NCBI RefSeq assembly: GCF_014270065.1
Contig: NZ_JACNME010000003.1
Location: forward strand, 62,001 to 126,000
DNA from: Quadrisphaera sp. RL12-1S
GTDB lineage: Bacteria; Actinomycetota; Actinomycetes; Actinomycetales; Quadrisphaeraceae
DNA: 64,000 nt
Reading direction: 5' to 3'
Shown here: piece after piece, positions 56,040 through 64,000 of the stretch
Numbering within the stretch: the first letter of the stretch is position 1
Layout: each line of letters begins with the position of its first letter
Made by a program: the position numbers and the translations under genes
The notes under the pieces: generated by a model
Seen by the model: only the letters and a program-made list of their open reading frames with translations
The model's database searches: none
Told to the model about the DNA's origin: nothing

Positions 56040-57023
56040 ATGACCAGGCGCGTCGTCCTCAGCTCCCGCGCTGTCGTGCTCTGCGCGGCCGCCGCCCTCT
56101 CGCTCGCCGGCTGCACCTCCGGTGGCAGTGCGTCGGCGGGGTCGGCGGCCGAGCCCGCGGCGGCCGCGGCCGCCGCGGAGGCCGGGGCGCGCGGCTCGGG
56201 GGCTGCGGGCTCGGGGGCTGGCGGCTCCGCGGACTCGGCGACCGCCACGACGTTCCAGGGCGCCGCGGGCGTCGGGGCGAGCGGCGGGGACCTGGCGGCC
56301 GACTCCTCCCGGCAGATCATCACCACCGCGTCGGCGAGCCTGGTCGCCGAGGACGTGGCCGCCGCGGCCGGGCGCATCGCGGTGCTCGTGGAGGGCGCGG
56401 GCGGCCGGGTGGAGGAGCGCTCGGTGCAGACCCCCGAGGGAGGCGCGGCCACCGCGCACCTCGTGCTGCGCGTGCCCGCCGACCGCCTCAGCACCACGGT
56501 GGAGGGGCTGGCGCGGTTCGGGACCGTCAGCGACGTCACCGTCAGCGCCACCGACGTCACCGCGCAGGCCACCGACCTTGACGCCCGGATCGGTGCGCTG
56601 CGCACCTCCACCGACCGGCTGACCCAGCTGCTGGCCGGCGCCGGGAGCACCGAGGCGGTGGTGGCCGCCGAGAGCGCCCTCACCCAGCGCCAGGCCGAGC
56701 TCGACTCGCTGGCGCAGCAGCGGACGCTGCTGGCAGGGCAGGTGCAGATGGCCACGCTCACGCTGTCGGTCCAGGGCCGCGCCGCCGCGCCGGAAGCCGG
56801 GCCCCGCGACTTCCTCGACGGGCTGGCGTCCGGCTGGCGCTCGCTGGTCTCCGCGCTCGGGGCGGCGCTCGTGGTGGCCGGGGTGCTGCTGCCGTGGCTG
56901 GTGCTCGCGGCCGCGCTGGCCGCGGGGGTGGTCGCGGTCCGGAGGCTGGGCCGGCGCCGGCGCAGGGCCCGTCAGGAGGTCGGGGTGGCTGCCGCGGGGT
57001 CGGACGGGGCCGACGCGTCCTGA
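56040..57023 (+). CDS. DUF4349 family lipoprotein
   Basis: A 327-residue exported lipoprotein: MTRRVVLSSRAVVLC hydrophobic signal with lipobox SLAGC, then a 70-residue Ala/Gly/Ser-rich linker, the DUF4349 domain (SRQIITTASASLVAEDVAAAAGRIAVLVEGAGGRVEERSVQT..., LVLRVPADRLSTTVEGLARFGTVSDVTVSATDVTAQATDLDARIGALRTS), a coiled-coil stretch and one C-terminal membrane helix at about 280-305. So both ends are near the membrane. Function of the family not known. ATG at 56040; the last 52 nt overlap the convergent esterase gene. Confidence 0.85.
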   Translation: MTRRVVLSSRAVVLCAAAALSLAGCTSGGSASAGSAAEPAAAAAAAEAGARGSGAAGSGAGGSADSATATTFQGAAGVGASGGDLAADSSRQIITTASASLVAEDVAAAAGRIAVLVEGAGGRVEERSVQTPEGGAATAHLVLRVPADRLSTTVEGLARFGTVSDVTVSATDVTAQATDLDARIGALRTSTDRLTQLLAGAGSTEAVVAAESALTQRQAELDSLAQQRTLLAGQVQMATLTLSVQGRAAAPEAGPRDFLDGLASGWRSLVSALGAALVVAGVLLPWLVLAAALAAGVVAVRRLGRRRRRARQEVGVAAAGSDGADAS

Positions 57024-58096
57024 GCGGTCTTCGGGGCCAGGCCCATCTGGTCGAAGGTCCACACCAGGCCGTGGGCGATGCCGAGGGCCGCGAAGTCCCA
57101 GTCGTGCTGCTGGCCGGTCTCCACGTCGTGCTGGAGCGGCACGCCCTTGGCCTGCAGCTCGGCGTACAGCCGCGCGGTGTTGCGGGCGGAGACCGGGTCG
57201 CCGTCGTCGGCGTTGTCCAGGAACACGGGCGTCCTGCGGGTCATCCGCAGCTGCGGCAGGTAGTGGTCGGGCGAGACCGCCCGGTACTGGGCCTCGGAGG
57301 TGAGGGCGTCCTGCCCGCCCTGCCCGGGGTTGCTGAAGGCCTCCAGCCCGATGATCCCGCCGTAGACGTCCTGGTGGCGCAGGCCCTGGTCGACAGCGCA
57401 GTAGGCCCCCATGGACATGCCGGCGGCCACGCGGTGCTCCGGGTCGGCCTGGGTGGCGTAGTGGGCGTCGACGTAGGAGACGACGTCGAGGACGTGCGTC
57501 TCGACCTGGGGGCCGCCCGGCCGGGTGCTGTCCAGGCACTCGGTGTCGTCGGTGCCCGGCGAGGTGAGGTCCGGCGCCACGAGCACCACCGGGGGGATCA
57601 GCCCGCCGTGGATGAGGACGTCCGCGGTGTGGGCGACGTCGCCGGCGGTGAACCAGTCCGCGGAGGAGCCCGGCTCGCCGTGGAAGAGGTAGACGACGGG
57701 GTAGCGCTGGGAGCCGGCCGCGTCGTAGCCGGGCGGGGTGTAGACCCACGTCTGGCTGGGCTCCAGCCCGGAGCCCGCGCGCAGCGGGACGGACACCTGC
57801 GTGACGGTGCCGTCGGTCCCGGGCACCTGGGCGCTGGCCAGGGCCTGCACGGCCTGGGCGGAGGGCAGCGACCCGGTGAGGGCGCTGGCGCCCGTGGCCG
57901 CGGCGGCCGCGAGCGCCACCACGGCGGCCGTCGCCGGCACCCAGGACCTCCGGCCGCGGGTGCGCAGCCGCACGCCCAGCAGCACCAGGGCCACGGCGAG
58001 GACGGCGAGGACGGCCGCTGGCCACCAGGAGGTCACCAGGCCCCCGCGGTGGTGCAGCTGCTGCAGCACCGCGTCGGGCAGCGTGTCCTGGACCAT
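56972..58096 (-). CDS. membrane-anchored alpha/beta-hydrolase (esterase family)
   Basis: A 374-residue protein: two membrane helices at about residues 22-45 and 52-75, then an esterase-D/mycolyltransferase-type alpha/beta-hydrolase. The strand YPVVYLFHGEPGSSADWF, nucleophile elbow AAGMSMGAYCAV (GMSMG), and late acid and His regions (LDNADDGDPV, GQQHDWDFA) make a plausible Ser-Asp-His triad. No TAT/Sec signal is needed; the catalytic domain would face the outside. ATG at 58096. It is divergent from the MprF-like gene 146 bp away, so a lipid-related substrate is likely. Confidence 0.85.
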   Translation of the reverse strand: MVQDTLPDAVLQQLHHRGGLVTSWWPAAVLAVLAVALVLLGVRLRTRGRRSWVPATAAVVALAAAAATGASALTGSLPSAQAVQALASAQVPGTDGTVTQVSVPLRAGSGLEPSQTWVYTPPGYDAAGSQRYPVVYLFHGEPGSSADWFTAGDVAHTADVLIHGGLIPPVVLVAPDLTSPGTDDTECLDSTRPGGPQVETHVLDVVSYVDAHYATQADPEHRVAAGMSMGAYCAVDQGLRHQDVYGGIIGLEAFSNPGQGGQDALTSEAQYRAVSPDHYLPQLRMTRRTPVFLDNADDGDPVSARNTARLYAELQAKGVPLQHDVETGQQHDWDFAALGIAHGLVWTFDQMGLAPKTAQDASAPSDPAAATPTS

Positions 58097-58242
58097 CGAC
58101 CGTCATGATGCGGCACCGGGGACCGGTGCGCCCGGCAACGACCTGCGTGGCGCCTGGGTGTTCCCCGGCAGCTGGCCCGTGTGCAGCCGCACGGGGGCGT
58201 TCTCGCGGCGGTACCCACCGGCGTGGGTCAGGATCTCCTCTC

Positions 58243-60084
58243 GTGGACATGCTCGTGCGCCGAGACCGCCGCCGCCGCGTCGCCGCGCTCCTCACCGGAG
58301 CGGTGGGCGTGCTGGCCCTGCTGTCGGCCGTCCTGCCGCCGCTGCGGGACCGCCTGGAGACGCTGATCGGGCTCACCCCCTTCCTCGTGCCCGCCACGGC
58401 GGCCGGGGTGACGGCGCTGGCCGGCTGCACGCTGCTCGTGGTGGCTCGCGGCCTGCGGCGCGGCAGCCGCCTCGCGTGGGCCGCGGCCCTGGCGCTGCTG
58501 GTGGTGCTGACGCTGCTGCACCTGGTCAAGGGCATCGACTGGGAGGAGGCCGTCCTCACGGCGGGGGTCGGCACCTACCTCGTGACCCAGCGGCGCGCCT
58601 TCCCCGTGCTGCCCAGCCGCGCCGTGGCGCTGCGGGCCGTGGCGCTCAGCGTGGGCGGGGCCCTCGTGGCCGTCTTCGTGGCGGTGGCGATCGCCGTGAG
58701 CTTCGGCGGCCACCACCACCACCGGTACTACGGGGAGACCGCCAAGGAGGCGGCGGGCCGCCTGGTCGGTGTCGAGCAGGCGCGCCGCGTGGGCGTGCCC
58801 GAGGGCGTGGTGCCAGGGCTCGGACCGGCCTCCAGCCGGGTGCTCCCGGTGGTGGGCGTGGGCCTGGTCTGCTCGGCGCTGTGGCTGCTGTTCGCGCCCC
58901 GGCGCGCGCCCCGGCTGTCCCGGCACGACCACGACCGCGAGCGCGAGCGCGCCCGGCGGGTGGTGGCCCGCTGGGGCGGTGACACGCTCGCCTACTTCGC
59001 CCTGCGCGACGACAAGGACTGGTTCTTCTCCGGCTCCTCGGTGGTGGCGCACTCGGTGCGCGGTGACGTCTGCCTGGTCTCCCCCGACCCGGTCGGGCCC
59101 CCGGAGGAGCGCGCGGCCGTGTGGGCCGACTTCCGCGAGTACGCCGAGCGCAACGGGTGGACGGTGCTGGTGATCGGCGCCTCGGAGACCTGGCTGCCGC
59201 TGTACGAGCGCAACGGCATGCGCGGCGTGTACCTGGGTGACGAGGCCGTGCTCGACGCCAGCACCTTCACGCTGCAGGGCGGCTCGATGAAGTCGCTGCG
59301 CCAGGCGTTCAACCGCGTCGGCCGCGCCGGTGTCACCTACAGCTTCCACTCCCCCGCCGAGCTCACCCCCGAGCTGCGGGCGGAGCTGGAGGCGCTCAGC
59401 GTGCAGAGCCGCCGCGGCGAGGCCGAGCGGGGCTTCTCGATGACGCTCTCCCGGCTGGCGGACCCGGTGGACCCGGAGGTGATGCTCACGCTGGCCCGCC
59501 AGACCCGCGAGGACGGCAGCAGCCGCCTGGTCGGGCTGGTCCAGTGGGTGCCGGCCGCCGACGTCGAGGGCTGGTCCCTGGACGTCATGCGGCGCTCCAC
59601 CGACGAGGACCTGCCCTCCGGGATCATCGACGCGATGATCATCGCGACGGCGGAGCACGTGCGCGACGCCGGGCAGAAGGGCCTGGGCCTGAACTTCGCC
59701 GTGCTGCGCACGGTGGTCAGCGGCGAGCAGGAGGGCCGGGTGCCCGACATCGCCCGCCAGGTGCTCACCCGGCTGGGCAGCCACTCCCAGATGGAGTCGC
59801 TGTGGAAGTTCAACGCCAAGTACGACCCGGCCTGGCGCGCCCGCTACGTGGTGGTGGACGACCTCGCGCAGCTGGCCACCGACGGCCTGGCCGTGGCCCG
59901 CGCCGAGGGCCTGACCGGTGAGCTGCCCCTGATCTCCGCGATCCCCCGCCTCGGCGAGCAGCTGCAGGGCGTCGGCACGGCCCTGCTGGACCGGCTGCCG
60001 GGCCGCACGCGCGACGAGGCCCCCGAGGACGACGAGGGCGACGACGACGCCGCGGGCGCCCGCGGCGGGTCGCCCTCGCGATGA
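58243..60084 (+). CDS. MprF-like protein: DUF2156 (aminoacyl-lipid synthase) domain with membrane helices
   Basis: A 613-residue protein. The first 240 residues hold about six membrane helices (far fewer than the 14 of full MprF), the rest is the DUF2156 double-GNAT fold: WGGDTLAYFALRDDKDWFFSG, LVSPDPVGPPEERAAVWADFREYAERNGW, GDEAVLDASTFTLQGGSMKSLRQAFNRVGRAG and LWKFNAKYDPAWRARYVV. This matches enzymes that move an amino acid from aminoacyl-tRNA to phosphatidylglycerol or other lipids. The amino acid is unknown. GTG at 58243 is used; ATG at 58249 is as good. A charged tail follows residue 590. Confidence 0.88.
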   Translation: MDMLVRRDRRRRVAALLTGAVGVLALLSAVLPPLRDRLETLIGLTPFLVPATAAGVTALAGCTLLVVARGLRRGSRLAWAAALALLVVLTLLHLVKGIDWEEAVLTAGVGTYLVTQRRAFPVLPSRAVALRAVALSVGGALVAVFVAVAIAVSFGGHHHHRYYGETAKEAAGRLVGVEQARRVGVPEGVVPGLGPASSRVLPVVGVGLVCSALWLLFAPRRAPRLSRHDHDRERERARRVVARWGGDTLAYFALRDDKDWFFSGSSVVAHSVRGDVCLVSPDPVGPPEERAAVWADFREYAERNGWTVLVIGASETWLPLYERNGMRGVYLGDEAVLDASTFTLQGGSMKSLRQAFNRVGRAGVTYSFHSPAELTPELRAELEALSVQSRRGEAERGFSMTLSRLADPVDPEVMLTLARQTREDGSSRLVGLVQWVPAADVEGWSLDVMRRSTDEDLPSGIIDAMIIATAEHVRDAGQKGLGLNFAVLRTVVSGEQEGRVPDIARQVLTRLGSHSQMESLWKFNAKYDPAWRARYVVVDDLAQLATDGLAVARAEGLTGELPLISAIPRLGEQLQGVGTALLDRLPGRTRDEAPEDDEGDDDAAGARGGSPSR

Positions 60085-60944
60085 GCGCAGCGGCGGCCCT
60101 GGGCATCGCGGCGGCCCTCGTCGCGGCCGTCGCCTACGGCCTGGCCTCCGTGCTGCAGGCGGTCGGGGCGCGCAGGGCCGAGGCCTCCGCGGCCCCGGGC
60201 GCCGGCGCGGCGGCGACGGGCCTGGCCCGCCAGCCCGCCTACCTGGGGGGCGTGGTCCTGGACGGCGCGGCGTGGCTGGTCTCCCTGGTGGCGCTGCGGA
60301 CGCTGCCGCTGTTCGCCGTCCAGGCGCTCCTCGCCGGCTCGCTCGCCGTCACCGCGGTGCTCGGCGCCCGAGTGCTCGGCGTGCGGCTGGGGCGCAGCGG
60401 GGCGGTGGCGGTGGCCGTCGCCGTCGTCGGGCTGGCCCTGGTGGCCGCGGGCGCCCGGCCGGGCCGGCCCCAGCCGGCGCCGCCCGGCACCGTGGGCTGG
60501 TGCCTGGCGATGGCCGTGGTCCTGGCGCTGCTCGCCGCCGTGCCCGCCGGGTGGGGCGGTCGCTGGCTCACCGGGCGCACCGGCGCGCTGGTGCTGTCCA
60601 CCGCCGCCGGCGTGGGGTACTCCGTGGCGGCGCTGTGCGCCCGCCTGGTGGAGCCCGCGTCCGTGCTGGGCCTGCTCGCGGAGCCGGCCACGTGGGTGGT
60701 GGTGGTGTCGGGGGTCGCCGGGACGCTGCTGTACGGCAGGTCCCTGGCCGGGGACGGCGTGGTGGTGGCCACGGCCGCGCTGTGGGTGGTGGAGGTGGTG
60801 GTCGGCGGTGCGGCGGGGCTGCTGCTCCTCGGCGACGGCGTCCGCGCCGGCTGGGCCGCCCCGGTGCTGGTGGGCGTGGTGCTGTCGCTGGCGGCGTGCG
60901 TGCAGCTGGCGCGGCCCGCGGCGGCCGCGAGCCCACCGGGCTGA
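60081..60944 (+). CDS. DMT-type (EamA-like) membrane protein
   Basis: A 287-residue protein with nine or ten membrane helices in two similar halves, as in small multidrug/EamA-type DMT proteins. The start MSAAAALGIAAALVAAVAYGLASVLQAVGARR and YLGGVVLDGAAWLVSLVALRTLPLFAVQALLAG are typical. The ATG overlaps the MprF-like stop (ATGA), so it is coupled to that gene. A plausible role is lipid or amino-acid movement across the membrane for the same pathway, but the family mostly exports small molecules. Function not established. Confidence 0.82.
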   Translation: MSAAAALGIAAALVAAVAYGLASVLQAVGARRAEASAAPGAGAAATGLARQPAYLGGVVLDGAAWLVSLVALRTLPLFAVQALLAGSLAVTAVLGARVLGVRLGRSGAVAVAVAVVGLALVAAGARPGRPQPAPPGTVGWCLAMAVVLALLAAVPAGWGGRWLTGRTGALVLSTAAGVGYSVAALCARLVEPASVLGLLAEPATWVVVVSGVAGTLLYGRSLAGDGVVVATAALWVVEVVVGGAAGLLLLGDGVRAGWAAPVLVGVVLSLAACVQLARPAAAASPPG

Positions 60945-60964
60945 GCCCGCGGCCGCCCCGGGCT

Positions 60965-61927
60965 TCAGCGGGGCAGGGCGAGGTCGGCCAGCACCGGGGA
61001 GTGGGTGCTCGGCCCCCGGGCCCCTTCCCACGTGCGCAGCGGCTCGAGCCCCGCCACCAGCACCACGTCCACGCGCGCGACGCCCGGCCCGGGCCCCCGG
61101 GTCAGCTGGGGGCGGCGCCCCACCTCCCGCTGCACGTCGACCAGGCCCTCGGCCGTCAGCAGCCGCAGCGGCCGGTTCAGCTCGGAGGAGTTGACGTCCC
61201 CGGCCACCACCACGAGGTCCCCATGCGCCCGCCGCTCAGCGGCGAGGTCGGCGTAGCGCTGCGCCTCCGCCACCCGCACCCGCGCCGACTGCGCGGTGCT
61301 CCCGGCCGGGTTGAACCCGTCGCCGTCCGGTCCGCACAGCAGGCAGGGGCTGGCCAGGTGCACCGACAGCACCGACGTCGGCCAGCCCCGCACGTCCAGG
61401 TGCACGAGGTCGGCCGGGCGCGCCCCGGTGGGCAGCCCCGTGACCGGTTCCGCGCCGGTGACGGGGAAGCGCGAGAGCACCGCGTCACCGTCGCGCTGCA
61501 GGGGGTCCGGCGTCCCGAAGGAGCGGTGCGGGTAGACGGCGGCCAGCTGCCGGTCCAGCAGGGCCACCTGCCGCGGCGTCAGCTCCTGCAGCACCAGGAC
61601 GTCCGGGTGGTGCTCGGCGACGAGCGCGAGCACCCCCTGCGTCCCCGCTCCGTGGGTGGCGTTGTAGGTGGCCACGCGCAGGTCCGCCGCACCGCCGGGC
61701 CGCTCCGGCGTGAGCAGCGGGCCCCACGTGCCGGCCGCGACGAGCGCGGGCGCCAGGAGCGCCGCCGCGCTGCGCCACCGACGGCCCAGCACCGCCACCA
61801 GGAGCAGCGGGACCGCCGGCACGAGCCACCAGAACGCCACGAGCGCCAGCGCGTACGTCGCGGCGGTGGAGTCGCCCAGGACGGCGACGGCCAGCAGCGC
61901 GAGGCTGGCCGCGGACCCGTAGCGCAC
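60965..61927 (-). CDS. endonuclease/exonuclease/phosphatase family protein with membrane anchor
   Basis: A 320-residue protein: three membrane helices in the first 70 residues, then an EEP fold with LRVATYNATHGAGTQG, VLVLQELTPRQ, VLSVHLASPC, VVVAGDVNSSELNRP and the terminal STHSPVLADLALP. The conserved Asn, Glu, Asp-x-Asn and His of the family are present. The catalytic domain would lie outside, as in other actinobacterial members; the substrate could be nucleic acid or a phosphodiester lipid. GTG start. Convergent with the DMT gene, 20 nt apart. Confidence 0.87.
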   Translation of the reverse strand: MRYGSAASLALLAVAVLGDSTAATYALALVAFWWLVPAVPLLLVAVLGRRWRSAAALLAPALVAAGTWGPLLTPERPGGAADLRVATYNATHGAGTQGVLALVAEHHPDVLVLQELTPRQVALLDRQLAAVYPHRSFGTPDPLQRDGDAVLSRFPVTGAEPVTGLPTGARPADLVHLDVRGWPTSVLSVHLASPCLLCGPDGDGFNPAGSTAQSARVRVAEAQRYADLAAERRAHGDLVVVAGDVNSSELNRPLRLLTAEGLVDVQREVGRRPQLTRGPGPGVARVDVVLVAGLEPLRTWEGARGPSTHSPVLADLALPR

Positions 61928-61977
61928 CGCACCAACCTCTCAGGTGGGGCCGGCCCACGCGCTCCGCGCTGCCGCGC

Positions 61978-62409
61978 TCAGGCGGGTGCGCCGTCCAGGT
62001 ACGTCCACCGCCGCTGCTCGCGCACGAAGCGGCTGCGCTCGCGCAGCACTCCCCGCTCGGCGCCGCTGCGCCAGCGCGCCTCGAAGGTGACGGTGCCCTC
62101 GTCGTCGAAGGGGCCCCCTCCGGTGGTGTCGAGCACGTCCAGGCGCAGCCAGCGCTGCTGCTCGTCCAGCTGCAGCTCCTCGGCGGACGGGCGGGTGGAG
62201 GGGTGCCAGGTGCGCGCGAGGTGGGCGGTGTCGCGCAGGGCGAAGGCGCTGTAGCGCGAGCGCATGAGCGCCTCGGCCGTGGGGGCGTCGGCCTCGCCGC
62301 GGTGGAACCGGGCGCAGCAGGCGCCGTAGACCTCCCCGCTGCCGCAGGGGCACCGCGCGTCGTCCGCCGCGCCCGCGCCGTCGGTGGTGCGCTCTACGGT
62401 CCCCGCCAT
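61978..62409 (-). CDS. YchJ family protein with SEC-C motif
   Basis: A 143-residue protein: SEC-C zinc motif CPCGSGEVYGACC at residues about 20-32, followed by YchJ-type sequence (APTAEALMRSRYSAFALRDTAHLARTWHPSTRP, FEARWRSGAERGVLRERSRFVREQRRWTYLDG). The family is widespread but unexplored. The ATG at 62409 shares the tetranucleotide CATG with the start of the divergent gene, so either or both starts may be wrong; the conserved domain begins at residue 18, allowing some shift. Confidence 0.87.
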   Translation of the reverse strand: MAGTVERTTDGAGAADDARCPCGSGEVYGACCARFHRGEADAPTAEALMRSRYSAFALRDTAHLARTWHPSTRPSAEELQLDEQQRWLRLDVLDTTGGGPFDDEGTVTFEARWRSGAERGVLRERSRFVREQRRWTYLDGAPA

Positions 62410-62920
62410 GACGACCAGTGTGGAGCCGCGCGCCGAGCGACCGACCATGCCCGACGGCTACGGGCTCCCCGAGACCACCGACGGCCTGCTGGACTGGGCC
62501 GCCGTCGAGGAGCGGCTGGTGGCGGCGCAGCACTACTGGCTGGCGACCGTCCGGCCCGACGGGCGCCCGCACGTGGTGCCCCGCTGGGGCGTCTGGGTGG
62601 ACGGCCGGTTCTGGTACGACGGCGCGGCCACCACCGTGCACGCGCGCAACCTCGCCACCGGCCCGGCCTGCGCCCTGCACCTCGAGAGCGGCGAGCAGGC
62701 CGTGGTGGTCGAGGGGGCGTCGCACCCGACCCGCGCCGACGCCGAGGGCCTGGGGCAGCGCCTGGCAGCGGCGTTCGCCAAGTACCACCACGCCGGGTAC
62801 TCCCCCGGCCCCGACGCCTGGTCAGGAGAGGACGGCGGAGGGCTGCGCGTGCTGGTGCCGGTCAAGGCCCTGGCCTGGACCTCCTTCCCCACCGACTGCA
62901 CGCGGTTCACCTTCGGCTGA
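62408..62920 (+). CDS. FMN-binding split-barrel (PNPOx-like) protein
   Basis: A 170-residue pyridoxamine-phosphate-oxidase-like protein: AAQHYWLATVRPDGRPHVVPRWGVWVDGRFWYDGAATTVHARNLATGPACALHLESGEQAVVVEG shows the flavin-binding split barrel, probably binding FMN or F420. The substrate is unknown. ATG at 62408 overlaps the divergent YchJ start; the internal ATG at 62447 (MPDGYGLPETTDG) is a good alternative. Confidence 0.85.
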   Translation: MTTSVEPRAERPTMPDGYGLPETTDGLLDWAAVEERLVAAQHYWLATVRPDGRPHVVPRWGVWVDGRFWYDGAATTVHARNLATGPACALHLESGEQAVVVEGASHPTRADAEGLGQRLAAAFAKYHHAGYSPGPDAWSGEDGGGLRVLVPVKALAWTSFPTDCTRFTFG

Positions 62921-62994
62921 CGCGCTCTGCGACCCCACCCACGCCCACAGCCAGCACCTGACCGTGCACGGCGAGGGCGCGGCGAGGGCATGAC

Positions 62995-63024
62995 GAAGGG
63001 CCCGACCTGGTGGTCGGGCCCTTC
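62995..63024 (-). terminator. hairpin downstream of tmRNA
   Basis: A perfect 13-bp stem (GAAGGGCCCGACC / GGTCGGGCCCTTC) with a 4-nt loop, ending 5 nt past the tmRNA 3' end on the minus strand. It is followed by GTCATGC rather than a U-run. Likely terminates ssrA transcription. Confidence 0.8.
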
Positions 63025-63029
63025 GCACG

Positions 63030-63401
63030 GGGTGGAGGTGGCGGGAATCGAACCCGCGTCCGCCGTCGTACCCCCAGGGCTTCTCCGGGTGCAGACCGTG
63101 AGTCGTTCTGCTCGGCCCCAGCGCTCACACGGACGTTGCGCTGACAGGCCCAGTCACCTTGGTTTCCCACCGACCCCGGTGACACTGGTCGGTGGTGGAG
63201 CCCCCTAGCTGACGCCGGTACCCGGGCCGGGAGCACTCCCGGGCCGACGGACTTTCAACTCAGCTGATCAGGCAGCGAGAGCGAAGTCGGTGCTCTTGGA
63301 ATCGGCACCTATGGGTTTGCAAGGAACGTTAACGAGATGACCTTGCCTTCTCGACCCGCTTCCCCTGGTTCGACGATGCGACGTCGAGACCTGGCACCCC
63401 C
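63030..63401 (-). ncRNA. ssrA: transfer-messenger RNA
   Basis: A one-piece tmRNA of about 372 nt. The acceptor stem pairs GGGGGTG (5' end, 63395-63401) with CACCTCC (63034-63040), followed by a discriminator A and CC; the T-arm has GGGTTCGATTCCCGCC. The tag frame at 63271-63306 reads ADSKSTDFALAA, then TGA, with AGGTGCC before the resume codon, matching actinobacterial tags ending FALAA. Pseudoknot arms with GC-rich stems lie between tag and T-arm. It rescues stalled ribosomes with SmpB, which is not in the window. Exact ends are inferred from base pairing. Confidence 0.95.
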
Positions 63402-63482
63402 TGTGGAGTTGTGGCGACAGTCTACGCGCTCGTCCGCGTGCGGCGCTCGCGGCTTTCCTGCGCGCAGCACCAGACTGGGGCG

Positions 63483-63935
63483 GTGGACGACGGCGAGATC
63501 GGTCAGGTGGCAGCGGTCGAGCGGCAGCTGCAGCGCTCGCTGGGAGCGTGGGTGGGCGTCAGCGCGGTGGGCGGCACGGCCGCGATCGCTGCGGGCCGGT
63601 CCCGGAAGGACCCGCTGCTGCGCGCGTTCGGCCTGCAGACCCTGCTCTGGGCGGCGGTGGACGCCGGGGTGCTTTCGGCGAGCACGCGCGGGGGGACACC
63701 GCCCGCGGGACGGCTGCGGACGCTGCTGCTCGCCAACACCGCTGCGGACGTCGGGTACGTGGGCGTCGGGACCGCGCTCGCGGCCCGGCCCGACAGGGTG
63801 CCGCGGCGCCTGCGGGGCCGGCGCACCAGCGACGCGGCCCTGCGCGGCCACGGGCTCGCCGTGGTGCTGCAGGGCCTGGCGCTGCTGGTCATCGACTCGA
63901 CGGCCGCGGCCCGCCTGCGCCCACCCCGCTCCTGA
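63483..63935 (+). CDS. hypothetical membrane protein (DUF6992-like)
   Basis: A 150-residue protein with about four membrane helices; the segment GGTAAIAAGRSRKDPLLRAFGLQTLLWAAVDAGVLSAS resembles an uncharacterised actinobacterial/Bacteroidetes family. GTG at 63483 is chosen; the frame is open to 63411 upstream, but that part would be unlike the conserved family. It lies about 80 nt past the tmRNA 5' end on the opposite strand, possibly sharing a divergent promoter. Function unknown; DUF name from memory. Confidence 0.65.
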   Translation: MDDGEIGQVAAVERQLQRSLGAWVGVSAVGGTAAIAAGRSRKDPLLRAFGLQTLLWAAVDAGVLSASTRGGTPPAGRLRTLLLANTAADVGYVGVGTALAARPDRVPRRLRGRRTSDAALRGHGLAVVLQGLALLVIDSTAAARLRPPRS

Positions 63936-63954
63936 CCGCCCTCCCCCACCTCCT

Positions 63955-63982
63955 CCACGATCACGCACATGAGCGCCACCTC
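63955..63982 (+). repeat. dispersed intergenic repeat, copy 3
   Basis: A 28-bp sequence starting CCACGATCACGCACATGAGC and ending GCCACCTC, a close match to the copy at 55905 (26 of 28, inverted) and to 55834 (23 of 28). Located in the intergenic region after the last gene; more of it may lie beyond the window. Confidence 0.75.
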
Positions 63983-64000
63983 CCCCGGGAGCACCGGCGC

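Overview
The window is chromosomal DNA from a very high-GC actinobacterium (GC roughly three quarters, many GTG starts, third positions nearly all G or C). The evidence is the gene content and order: a hom-thrC-thrB-rho-rpmE-prfA-prmC-tsaC-wecA-atpI-atpBEFHAGDC block, NucS, the GlgE/maltokinase alpha-glucan pathway, DUF2550 after atpC, DUF3039, and a tmRNA whose tag is ADSKSTDFALAA. A relative of Kineosporiales/Micrococcales-type actinobacteria would fit, but I cannot place it further. I see no phage, transposase, integrase or CRISPR. The window is almost entirely core genome with small accessory patches.

Layout. 1-5332 (minus): cysteine desulfurase, mnmA, a MetE-like protein, a CPBP protease and the 5' part of ligA (cut by the window edge). 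5370-20899: alpha-glucan metabolism. glgX is on plus, glgP on minus, and glgE-mak-DUF4383-glgB on plus. Between glgX and glgP lies a minus-strand unit with an ABC importer (ATPase, permease, lipoprotein receptor), an uncharacterised P-loop kinase and a 76-codon ORF. 21009-25659: a thioredoxin/TPR co-chaperone, a lipoprotein/membrane-protein pair, a thiamine-binding protein, a small zinc-type protein and nucS. 25709-33735: the F1Fo ATP synthase operon. 33818-44222: wecA, tsaC, prmC, prfA, rpmE, rho and the threonine operon. 44322-46250: an SdpI-like gene, then a SRPBCC/winged-helix/membrane-protein operon with a paired operator-like motif and a 42-bp tandem repeat array. 46258-55082: a tightly packed minus-strand run of helicase, MFS exporter, DUF3039, YqgE, VanZ, GAF/GGDEF protein and phosphoketolase. 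55175-63935: nicotinamidase-like, DUF4349 lipoprotein, an esterase / MprF-like / DMT group, an EEP nuclease, YchJ, a PNPOx-like protein, tmRNA and a membrane protein.

How the genes work together. GlgE extends alpha-1,4 glucans from maltose-1-phosphate made by Mak, GlgB branches them, and GlgP and GlgX degrade them. This is a nearly full storage-glucan cycle; TreS is not in the window. PrmC methylates the release factor PrfA encoded beside it. Cysteine desulfurase supplies sulfur to MnmA. Translational coupling is pervasive: at least a dozen neighbouring pairs share a 4-nt GTGA or ATGA stop/start overlap.

The most interesting unexplained items are the palindrome-containing tandem repeats and paired operator around 46.0-46.2 kb, a small family of dispersed intergenic repeats (55.83, 55.91 and 63.96 kb), a MetE-like protein that appears to have lost zinc ligands, the ABC-importer/kinase/small-ORF unit at 7.7-11.5 kb, the esterase/MprF-like/DMT module, and a divergent gene pair whose start codons share a single CATG.
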